Origin: an uncultured Romboutsia sp.
Lineage (GTDB): Bacteria > Bacillota > Clostridia > Peptostreptococcales > Peptostreptococcaceae
Direction: 5' to 3'
NCBI GenBank assembly: GCA_904418825.1
Contig: CAJFPU010000004.1
Span: 1-45,529 of the forward strand
DNA: 45,529 bases
Each line of letters opens with the position of its first letter. Position 1 is the stretch's first letter. Positions 37,134-45,529 of this stretch are shown one piece after another. The notes under the pieces are model-generated. The model worked only from the letters and a program-made list of their open reading frames with translations. It did not search any database and was not told where the DNA came from. Both the position numbers and the translations under genes were made by a program.

Positions 37134-39710
37134 ATGAAGGAATATTTAAATGAAATTAAAAGTATAAGCAAGATAGGTAGAATATTAGAAGTATCAATTG
37201 TATCAAGTATAATATTAATATTGTTAGATAGAATCAATATAGTTACTAAATTATTTTCTAATAATTTTACAATAGTTATATCTATTTTAGTCTTAGGATA
37301 TATAATATTAAGAATTATGGAACTAAACGTATTTGATTTGTATAAGTTAAACGTTATAAATGATATAGACTTAGTATTAATATATATGCTTTTTACAAGT
37401 ATTATTTTAGTTATAAGCTCTTCAGTTATATTTAATCAATTTACATATAGGTCAGATGTTTGTATATTTATAATATTAATTTTAATTATATTTATATATG
37501 GTAGGAGTAGAATAATTACTAATAATAGAAGAAATTCAGAGAATGATTTATATAATATATATGATCTTAAAGATTTATTTGAAGATAAAATAGATATACA
37601 GAATAAGGCTATATTAATTGATGAAGAAGCTGTAAATTATGATTTACTAGGAAGAGATATATTTATAAATAATTTATATAATACTATAGTAGATAATAAG
37701 GCAAGGAAAAAGTTTGTTATAGCTCTAGAGGGGCATTGGGGAAGTGGTAAAAGTACCATACTAAATATTGTAAAGAATAAACTAGAACCTCATGATGACA
37801 TAATAATTATAGATGATTTTGATCCCTGGAACTATAATGATCAAAGTAGCATGTTTAGAGCTATGTTTGATTCAATATTAAGAGCATCAAAAATAAGATT
37901 TAGCATGTCAGAGTCGAAAAAGTTTATAGATACAATGTGTGAAATGATATTTGATACTAAATATGGAAAGCAAATAAAAATATTAGATTTAAGAAGACAT
38001 GAAAAGTTTAATGAAATAACAAAAAAAAAAAAAATGATTAATGAATATCTTAATAAAAATAAAAAAAATGTTATTTTTATTATTGATAATATAGACAGAG
38101 CAGATAAAGAAAACGTAGGATTATTATTCAAGTTAGTAGGTAGTGTATTAGATTTTGAAAATATAACCTATATACTATCTTATGATGATACTAGAGTTAA
38201 AAATATTATGAGTGATGACTTAAATATTGATTATGATTATCTAAAAAAGATTATTCAACTTGAAGTGAAAGTACCAATTATTAATGATAATATAAAAATT
38301 AATGTGGTGGATAAATGTATTAAAAACTTATTGGCATTATATGGAACAGATAAGAATGAATTATATAAATATAATTCATTAACAAAAGGTATTTCAGATG
38401 TCATTAAGGATATTAGAGATTTAAAAAGATTTTTAAATTCTGTAATAACATTTTGTTATAGAAGTAATCAAAAGTTAAACCCTATAGATACAATAACTAT
38501 AGAAACAATAAAGATGTACAATATAGAGCTATATCAGTCAATTATAGAAAATAAAAGATATTTTATATCTGAAGATAAAATAAAAGATGCGGACCTGTAT
38601 AAAGATGTTTTTATTGGTTCAGATAAATTTAATACAGAGGGAAAAGATTATTTTGATTCTATATTTATTAAAGAAGAAAATAAAAAATTCCTAAATATAT
38701 TGTCAGAAATATTTCCTTATGTTAATAATTATAAAAACGGAAAAAAATTACGGAACCATGGAAATATAATATATCCATATGATAAAAATGAACAAGCTAG
38801 TAGAGTAAAAGAAAAAAGAATATATAGTGCAAAGTTTTTTGATTTATATTTTACTGAATCATCAAATTATTTTACATACATAAATGATCTGGTAGATAAA
38901 TTTATAGATAAAATTAATAATGGCAATTCAATAGAATTGAGAGAGAGTTTTATAAACAGTATACCAAAAGATATTCATAGTGAATTTTTTAATACATTAT
39001 ATTTATTTATAAGTGAAATTAATAAAGATAAATTAATAGATACTTTAAATATATTATTTGAGAATATTAAATATATTGATAATTATAAAGGATTCAGTGA
39101 ATTAAGTGCTAGAAATAGAACTTGTGTAATAATATCTGATATTTTACTTATTATAGATGAAGAAAATCTTGATAACTTTATAGAAAGTGTTAGATTTGAA
39201 TATTCTAAATTACGAATAATTAGCAATATAGATTATTGGATCGATAAAGATAAAGAAGCAGAAGAATCTCACAAAGAAATTGTGTATAATAAATGGAATA
39301 AGATGTATCAAGGAATGTCTTGTAGTATATATGATAATAATATAAGTATATATGAATCCTACTATATGGAATATAATATTTATGGTCTAGCACAAGGTAT
39401 ACAGGGAACTTCAAGAGATATTAAAAATTATATTAAAAAAGTATTAAATGAACAAAATATTATAAGATTTTTGTTTGATATTATGTCTAAATCAACAGGA
39501 ACTAAAGTTACATACTATATAAAATTAGAGTCTATAAATACATTCACTACAGAAGATGAAATAAATTTAATACTTGATAGGAAAGATAGCTATTCTGAAG
39601 ATGAAAAAATTGTACGAGATATTTATAAAATATCTATGGAACATAAGGGCGAAGAATTTATAGATGATGAAAGATTAACATTTGATCAAGATATAGATTT
39701 TAAAATATAA
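37134..39710 (+). CDS. KAP-family P-loop NTPase with N-terminal TM helices
   Basis: ALEGHWGSGKSTILNIVKNKL, IIIDDFDPWNYND, VIFIIDNIDRADKENV, DIRDLKRFLNSV; hydrophobic N-term. Confidence 0.9.
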   Translation: MKEYLNEIKSISKIGRILEVSIVSSIILILLDRINIVTKLFSNNFTIVISILVLGYIILRIMELNVFDLYKLNVINDIDLVLIYMLFTSIILVISSSVIFNQFTYRSDVCIFIILILIIFIYGRSRIITNNRRNSENDLYNIYDLKDLFEDKIDIQNKAILIDEEAVNYDLLGRDIFINNLYNTIVDNKARKKFVIALEGHWGSGKSTILNIVKNKLEPHDDIIIIDDFDPWNYNDQSSMFRAMFDSILRASKIRFSMSESKKFIDTMCEMIFDTKYGKQIKILDLRRHEKFNEITKKKKMINEYLNKNKKNVIFIIDNIDRADKENVGLLFKLVGSVLDFENITYILSYDDTRVKNIMSDDLNIDYDYLKKIIQLEVKVPIINDNIKINVVDKCIKNLLALYGTDKNELYKYNSLTKGISDVIKDIRDLKRFLNSVITFCYRSNQKLNPIDTITIETIKMYNIELYQSIIENKRYFISEDKIKDADLYKDVFIGSDKFNTEGKDYFDSIFIKEENKKFLNILSEIFPYVNNYKNGKKLRNHGNIIYPYDKNEQASRVKEKRIYSAKFFDLYFTESSNYFTYINDLVDKFIDKINNGNSIELRESFINSIPKDIHSEFFNTLYLFISEINKDKLIDTLNILFENIKYIDNYKGFSELSARNRTCVIISDILLIIDEENLDNFIESVRFEYSKLRIISNIDYWIDKDKEAEESHKEIVYNKWNKMYQGMSCSIYDNNISIYESYYMEYNIYGLAQGIQGTSRDIKNYIKKVLNEQNIIRFLFDIMSKSTGTKVTYYIKLESINTFTTEDEINLILDRKDSYSEDEKIVRDIYKISMEHKGEEFIDDERLTFDQDIDFKI

Positions 39711-39717
39711 TTTATAA

Positions 39718-39756
39718 TAGAGTGTGTATAATTATAAATGGTGCACACTCTATTTA
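39718..39756. terminator. Terminator between KAP gene and recombinase 3' part
   Basis: AGAGTGTG...CACACTCT stem with T-rich tail. Confidence 0.7.
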
Positions 39757-39767
39757 TATTTAATTGG

Positions 39768-40295
39768 TTATATTAAATTATATTTTTCCAAATTATTTTT
39801 AATCTTTTCATATAAACTTACTCTAACAATACCACCATTAAACCAATATCTAAATAAACCACGAGAGATTCCAAGTTTATTAGCTGCTACTTCTAGAGTA
39901 TAATTATTTTCTTTTATCCATAATTTAAGCTTATCCAAAAATTTATCAAAGTTATATATGAGTTTTGTATAACCTTCAATACATAGGTATTCTATATCAA
40001 ATTTAGATGCGAGTAGATTAAGTACTTCCTTAGTAGGATAATATCTATTACACTCATAACCACTTATAATAGAATTTGTAACATTGCATAGCTTAGCAAC
40101 TTCAGGAATAGATAATCCTAACTCGATACGAGACTTTCTAAGTCTATCTCCAAATGTATCTTCTTTAAACTTAGGAGATAAGCTTATATCTACAGAATCA
40201 ATGTCTTTTAGTTCATGAGTGATAGTTGTATCTAACTTAGGTAAATCTACAATAGTATTATCTTCTAAAGTAGCACTTTTATAGATAGCGCATCT
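39768..40295 (-). CDS. Orphaned C-terminal extension of the serine recombinase (two HTH domains), no start codon in integrated form
   Basis: Open frame of 175 codons: RCAIYKSATLEDNTIVDLPK...FGDRLRKSRIELGLSIPEVAKLCNVTNSIISGYECNRYYPTKEVLNLLASKFDIEYL...YTLEVAANKLGISRGLFRYWFNGG...NLEKYNLI*. Contains no Met and joins the recombinase frame across the reconstructed attP. Confidence 0.85.
   Translation of the reverse strand, partial: RCAIYKSATLEDNTIVDLPKLDTTITHELKDIDSVDISLSPKFKEDTFGDRLRKSRIELGLSIPEVAKLCNVTNSIISGYECNRYYPTKEVLNLLASKFDIEYLCIEGYTKLIYNFDKFLDKLKLWIKENNYTLEVAANKLGISRGLFRYWFNGGIVRVSLYEKIKNNLEKYNLI
40281..40295 (-). other. Attachment-site core, right junction of the window
   Basis: Minus strand AGATGCGCTATCTAT; the ABC ATPase frame hits a stop 8 codons into the element (40265). 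Confidence 0.85.
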
Positions 40296-40861
40296 GAAAT
40301 ATCGTGCGTTACGAGAATTGCAGATTTACCTTCATTTTTAATTATTCTATAAACATCATCACTAACTAAAATCCTTGTCTGATAATCAAGTGCTGAGAAT
40401 GGTTCATCAAGTAAAAGTATATCAGGATCTACCGCAAGTGTACGGATAAGTGCAACTCTTTGTCTCATACCACCTGATAACTCTTTAGGATACATATTTC
40501 TAAAATCCCATAAATCATAAGTTTTTAATAGTCTTTCAACTCTTTTCATTGCTTCATCAGTTTTTTGATTTTGGATTTCAAGACCAATAGTTATATTGTC
40601 CATAATATTTCTCCAATCTAGTAAGTGATCTTTTTGAAACATGTATCCAATTTTTCCATTTATAATTACATCTCCACTAGTAGGTTTTAAAAGATTAGTT
40701 AGTATGTTTAGTATTGTTGATTTTCCAGAACCACTAGGACCAAGAAGAGTTAATATTTCCCCTTCAATTAAGTTAAAGGTTATGTTTTTTAAGACTTCAA
40801 GCTCTCCATCTTTGGTATAAAATGTTTGAGAAAGGTCTGAAATTTTGACCATTTCTTTCAT
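40293..40861 (-). pseudogene. 5' portion of interrupted ABC transporter ATPase gene
   Basis: MKEMVKISDLSQTFYTKDG...LLGPSGSGKST (Walker A)...LSGGMRQRVALIRTLAVDPDILLLDEPFSALD...ILVTHDIS, then premature stop at 40265. RBS GGGGGTGA upstream of the ATG at 40861. Confidence 0.92.
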
Positions 40862-41025
40862 ATTAGTCACCCCCAAGAAGTTTTTGGTATATATTATTGT
40901 ATTAATTTGAGGAGGGATTTGTACCATTTTTTAAAATTTAATGTGTAAAATATACTATACAATGGGTAAATGGTATAAGAGCTATTTTTTTAGGCGAGGT
41001 CGTGTTTTATAACGTGGGGGTATAA

Positions 41026-41600
41026 ATCTCCATAGTAAAAATATTTCTATATTTACTTTATGACAAATTTTAAGACAAGCTAATATATAATTTATGAGAC
41101 TCATAGAAGGATTATAGAAACTTAAATAGGTTATAACATAGAAACTGTTAAATCTATTTTAGAAATATTTAAAGACAGTTTATGTTAGGAAAAAATCATT
41201 ATATTAGATAAAGCATAGCAAGATTGTAAGAATTAATGTAAAAAAAGTGTATAGAAAAAGAGCTTTTAAATGTTAAGAGTAGATAAGTTATAGAATTATT
41301 TCAACTTTGAGAACCTCTATGGGGAAAAAGAAAAATATAAAGAAAATAATTCTAGGTATGTTGATAAAAAATCTTTTTAATGAAAAGCTTAAATAATATA
41401 AGTAAGTTTAAAGCTTTGTATGATCAAGATGTATGACTTATAAATATAATTGTTGGATAGTTGTTAATAGATATTTTATAAAGTATTGATTATGAAATGT
41501 TTAAAATGACTATAGAAATTGATAATGATAAAGGTAATACTCAACTTAGTATAGATATTGATTTAACTAGTACAACGTTCTATGTTAATATAAAGTTAAA
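41026..41600 (+). pseudogene. Decayed copy of the DnaD-like replication gene
   Basis: AAAAATATTTCTATATTTACTTTATGACAAATTTTAAGACAAGC...GTGTATAGAAAAAGAGC...GATTATGAAATGTTTAAAATGACTATAGAAATTGATAATGATAAAGG tracks 7460-8090 with many stops and indels. Confidence 0.88.
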
Positions 41601-41921
41601 ATAAAAAATGATAATAATATAAAATTTAAATAAAATATTCGTATTTGTATGTACTATAATAAGGTATTTAATTAAATTTTAAAAAAAATTATTGATATAT
41701 ACTAAATAGATAAAAAAACTATATTTAAAAAAATAAAGAATATAAAGTCTAAAAAATACCACTAATTTATATAAAATGAATTAAAAATACAATAGAATTG
41801 AAAAAAAATAATAAAATAGTATACATTATTTGTAAAAATATGTTATTATATAAAAAACATAAATACGAACTATTTAAATATGTTCGGAAATGTTTAAAAA
41901 AATACTTGGGGGAAAAATATA

Positions 41922-44900
41922 ATGATAAAGAGAAATGGACAACGTATAGCAGCCATAGCTATGACAGTAGCATTAATGGGACAAAATGTATCACCAATTT
42001 TTTCATTAGAAAGCTTAAAGGGCATAGAAACTGTAACAAGTGAAAATGAAGCTAAAGCAGAAGAACTTGCACCGCAAGATCAATATGAAGAAACTGAAAA
42101 ATCTGAATTAGAAGAAACAGAATTTGAAGAATCATCAGAAACTGAAATTGAAAAATCAGAGACTGAAGAAATAAAATCTAAAGAAGTACAAGCTATTGAA
42201 GAAGCAGCTGATAAAACAAATACTGATAAAGCAACAATAGACTTTAAAGTATTAGCAACAAGTGATTTACATGCAAACTTAATGAACTATGATTACTATA
42301 CTGGTTCAGAAACAAATAATTCAGGGTTAGTTAAGGCTGCAACAGTTATAAAAGAACAAAAAGAACAAGCTAATAAATCAAAAAAATCATCAGTAGATAA
42401 TGTATTATTAGTAGATAATGGAGATACAATACAAGGAACTCCGCTAGCTAACTTATATGCTATAAAACAACCAGTAAAACCTGGTCAAAAATATCCAGTA
42501 TATGAAGCCTTAGAATCTTTAGGATATGATATGACAACTATAGGTAACCATGAAGTTAACTATGGTATGGATTTTATAAAGCAAATAACAGCTGCAAACA
42601 CTAGTATGGGAATGGTTTGTGCAAATCTTAAAGATGCTAAATCTGGAAAGTTAGTATTTGATCCATACAAAATATTAACTGAAAAAGTTGTAGACTCTAA
42701 TGGACAAGAAAGAGAGTTAAAAATAGGTATAACTGGAGTTGTTCCAACACAAATTTTAAACTGGGACAAAGTTATATTAAATGGTGAAGTGGCAGTTGAT
42801 GAAATGGATGAAGCTGTAAAAAAATATACTAAAGAAATGAAAGATAATGGTGCTGATATAGTTGTTGTACTTGCTCATACAGGATATGGTGATAAAACAA
42901 CAAATGTAACAGGTGCAGAAAATGCAGGATATGCATTATCTATGATAGAAGATGTAGACGTAGTTGTTGGTGGACACGTACACAAAAGTGAAAAATACAA
43001 TGTTCAAAAAGATAATGGAGATATAACTCAATATGTTCAACCACTTAATAATGGTAAAGAGGTTGGGGTAGTTGACCTTAAAATAGATGTAACAGAAGAA
43101 AATGGTAAAGTTACATATAAAATAAATGACTCAGAAAGTAAAATAAATAACGTAAGTACAAAAGATAAAAAAAATGATGAAGCAACAGAAGCTGTTGTTA
43201 AAGAATATCACAAAGCTACAGATGCATATGTAAATGAAAAATCAGGAGAAGTTACAAAAGACTTAAATAGTTTCTTTACATTAGTAGCAGATGATCCATC
43301 AGTACAAATAGTATCTGATGCACAAAAAGCTTATGTTGAAAAATTAATAAAAGATAATGATCCAAGTTTAGCTAAGTATGCTGACCTTCCAATATTATCA
43401 GCAGCAGCTCCATTTAAAGCAGGAAGCAGTGCGGACAATTATGTTGATATAAAAGCAGGAGGTCTTGCTATAAGAGACTTATCTAACTTATATAAATATG
43501 ATAATACAGTATCAGTTATAAAATTAACTGGTTCAGATGTAAAAGAATGGTTAGAGTTCTGTGCTAATATGTTTAATACAATAAATCCTAACTCAACTAA
43601 AGAGCAAGACTTAATAAACAGAGATTTCCCTACATTCAACTTTGACGTATTAGATGGAGTTGAATATGAAATAGATGTAACTAAAGCTCCTAAGTATGAT
43701 AAAAATGGACAAGTAATAAATCCTAATTCTTCAAGAATATACAACTTAACTTATAATGGACAACCTATAGACTTAGACCAAGAATTCTTAATAGCTACTA
43801 ATAACTATAGAGCTGGTGGAAATAGCTTCCCATGGCAAGGTAGACAAGAAATAGTTTATAATAGTACAGATGAAAGTAGAGATGTATTAAAGCAATATAT
43901 AGAAGATGCTGGAAGATTAGAGCCAAGCGTAGATAACAACTGGAAATTTAAAGCTGTAAATACAAATGCTAAAGTATACTTTACTTCTCATGAAAATGGA
44001 GCAAATTACTTAGCAAACTATCCTGCAATATCAACAGAAAAAGAAGTAGCAGGAGATAGATTATACAAATATTACTATGATTTATCAAACACTCAAGAAA
44101 AAGAAGAGTCAAATAAAATAACAATATTACATACAAACGATACTCATGGTAGATTAAAAGCTGATAGTAAAGTAATAGGTATAGATACTGTTGCTGCAAT
44201 AAAAAATAATACTAAAAACTCAATATTAATTGATGCAGGGGATACTATACACGGTTTACCATTTGTAACATTAAGTAAAGGTCAAGATGCAGTTGATTTA
44301 TTAAATGCAGCTGGATATGAATATATAGTTCCTGGTAACCATGACTTTAACTATGGATACTCAAGATTAATGGAATTATTTAAAAATAGTGTAACATTAA
44401 AAAGCGGTGAAAATAAACTTAGATTATTAGCTTCTAATATAAATAAAGATGGAAAATCTGTGTTTGAAGCTAATCACATAAAAGAAATGGAAGTTAACGG
44501 AAAAACTGTTAAAGTTGGATTCTTTGGTATAGCTACACAAGAAACAGCTTACAAAACTAATCCAAACAATGTTAAAGGGATAGAATTTACTAGTCCAGTA
44601 GATGCAGCTAAAGAACAAGTTGAAGAGTTAGAAAAACAAGGTGCAGATGTAATAGTAGCTTTATCACATGTTGGTACTGATGAAAGTAGTGATCCTACAG
44701 CATATGATGTTATAAAAGCTGTTGATGGTATAGATGTATATGTTGATGGACACAGTCATACAACATTTAAAAATGGTGAAAAAGTAAATGATACTTTATT
44801 AGTAAGTACAGGAGAATATTTATCAAACCTTGGTAAAGTTGAAATAGAATTAGATGAAAATAATGAAGTAGTAAATGCTACTGCAAGCCTTATAACTAAA

Positions 44901-45529
44901 GAAGAAGCTTCAAAAGTAACTCCAGATGCAAAAGTTGCTGCTAAAATAGCTGAAATAGATAAAGCACAAGGTGAAGTATTATCTGAAGTAATAGGAAAAA
45001 ATACTATAGAATTAGATGGAGAAAGAAACAGCGTAAGATTTGGAGAAACAAACTTAGGGAACTTAATAACTGATGCTATGATGGATGAAACTGGTGCAGA
45101 CTTAGCTATAACAAATGGTGGTGGAATCCGTGCTAGTATAAAAGTAGGAGATATCACAAAAGGTGATATAGTAAGTGTTTTACCATTTGGTAACTTTGTA
45201 GTTACAAAACAACTTACAGGAGCTCAAATAAAAGAAGTTCTTGAATTTGGTGTAAGAAGCTATGGAGAATCTTTAGGTGGATTCCCACATGTAGCAGGTA
45301 TAAAATTTGTAGTAGATCCAAGCAAGCCAGTTGGAGATAGAATAATATCTTTAACTATAAATGGTGAAGCTTTAGATATGAACAAAACTTATACAGTAGC
45401 AACAAATGACTTTACTGCAGCAGGTGGAGATGATTACCCATGCTTTGCTGATGTTCCAACAATAAACGAATACTCTTCATTAGAAGAAATATTAGCAAAC
45501 TTTATAAAAACTTTAGGAACTGTTAGCTA
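41922..45529 (+). CDS. Secreted tandem bifunctional 2',3'-cyclic-nucleotide phosphodiesterase / 5'-nucleotidase, truncated by window edge
   Basis: Signal peptide MIKRNGQRIAAIAMTVALMGQN; two metallophosphoesterase units (VLATSDLHANLMNYDYYTG...GNHEVNYG; ILHTNDTHGRL...GNHDFNYG) and 5'-nucleotidase C-terminal regions; RBS GGGGG upstream. Confidence 0.95.
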   Translation, partial: MIKRNGQRIAAIAMTVALMGQNVSPIFSLESLKGIETVTSENEAKAEELAPQDQYEETEKSELEETEFEESSETEIEKSETEEIKSKEVQAIEEAADKTNTDKATIDFKVLATSDLHANLMNYDYYTGSETNNSGLVKAATVIKEQKEQANKSKKSSVDNVLLVDNGDTIQGTPLANLYAIKQPVKPGQKYPVYEALESLGYDMTTIGNHEVNYGMDFIKQITAANTSMGMVCANLKDAKSGKLVFDPYKILTEKVVDSNGQERELKIGITGVVPTQILNWDKVILNGEVAVDEMDEAVKKYTKEMKDNGADIVVVLAHTGYGDKTTNVTGAENAGYALSMIEDVDVVVGGHVHKSEKYNVQKDNGDITQYVQPLNNGKEVGVVDLKIDVTEENGKVTYKINDSESKINNVSTKDKKNDEATEAVVKEYHKATDAYVNEKSGEVTKDLNSFFTLVADDPSVQIVSDAQKAYVEKLIKDNDPSLAKYADLPILSAAAPFKAGSSADNYVDIKAGGLAIRDLSNLYKYDNTVSVIKLTGSDVKEWLEFCANMFNTINPNSTKEQDLINRDFPTFNFDVLDGVEYEIDVTKAPKYDKNGQVINPNSSRIYNLTYNGQPIDLDQEFLIATNNYRAGGNSFPWQGRQEIVYNSTDESRDVLKQYIEDAGRLEPSVDNNWKFKAVNTNAKVYFTSHENGANYLANYPAISTEKEVAGDRLYKYYYDLSNTQEKEESNKITILHTNDTHGRLKADSKVIGIDTVAAIKNNTKNSILIDAGDTIHGLPFVTLSKGQDAVDLLNAAGYEYIVPGNHDFNYGYSRLMELFKNSVTLKSGENKLRLLASNINKDGKSVFEANHIKEMEVNGKTVKVGFFGIATQETAYKTNPNNVKGIEFTSPVDAAKEQVEELEKQGADVIVALSHVGTDESSDPTAYDVIKAVDGIDVYVDGHSHTTFKNGEKVNDTLLVSTGEYLSNLGKVEIELDENNEVVNATASLITKEEASKVTPDAKVAAKIAEIDKAQGEVLSEVIGKNTIELDGERNSVRFGETNLGNLITDAMMDETGADLAITNGGGIRASIKVGDITKGDIVSVLPFGNFVVTKQLTGAQIKEVLEFGVRSYGESLGGFPHVAGIKFVVDPSKPVGDRIISLTINGEALDMNKTYTVATNDFTAAGGDDYPCFADVPTINEYSSLEEILANFIKTLGTVS

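Larger units (their letters stand above)
797..40293. mobile_element. Serine-recombinase integrative element (prophage-derived or satellite-like) inserted in an ABC transporter ATPase gene
   Basis: Both halves of one ABC ATPase flank the region (N-term ...ILVTHDIS at right, C-term ...EAISMSDRILVLSRRPASVK at left, both minus strand). Serine recombinase lies at the left end. The junctions share a 15-bp imperfect core (784-798 and 40281-40295, 12/15 identical). Confidence 0.93.

Noticed and set aside
797-40293. Intact inducible prophage
   Set aside because: No recognisable terminase, portal, capsid, tail or clear holin genes.
41798-42043. 81-aa plus-strand ORF
   Set aside because: Overlaps the start of the well-supported nucleotidase gene out of frame; upstream part is AT-rich spacer.
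1-45529. tRNA or rRNA genes
   Set aside because: No cloverleaf or rRNA-like sequence recognised; integration is in a protein gene, not a tRNA.

Overview
Low-GC Clostridia-type DNA (Peptostreptococcaceae-like by feel; taxonomy not proven). A roughly 39.5 kb integrative element (about 797-40293) sits inside the ATPase gene of a SsuB/TauB-type ABC transporter. The 3' part of that gene is at 609-797 and the 5' part at 40293-40861, both on the minus strand. The left end has a large serine recombinase and a prophage-like lysogeny/recombination/replication module (ImmA/IrrE, Xre, Cro-like, antirepressor, YqaJ, RecT, DnaD-like, DnaC), but I see no terminase, portal, capsid or tail genes. Cargo includes: a transposase-less cassette (10148-13596) with matching inverted repeats and an 8-bp target duplication, carrying blaI, an M56 BlaR1-like sensor fused to a glycosyltransferase-51 domain, and a GDPD; an amidase cluster; a PLD-SNF2 helicase plus Eco57I-type methylase pair; a NERD-helicase; an HTH-TPR regulator; an MNT-HEPN pair; a thiamin salvage operon with a TPP riboswitch; ArdA; and a KAP NTPase. 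The most striking observation is at the attachment site. The recombinase reading frame runs through it, and a methionine-free 175-codon ORF encoding two HTH domains at the opposite end (39768-40295) is in frame with it. In the excised circle these would form one ~715-aa recombinase-HTH protein, which integration cuts in two. Outside the element, a tandem metallophosphoesterase/5'-nucleotidase gene runs off the right edge, and a decayed copy of the element's DnaD-like gene lies next to the insertion site.
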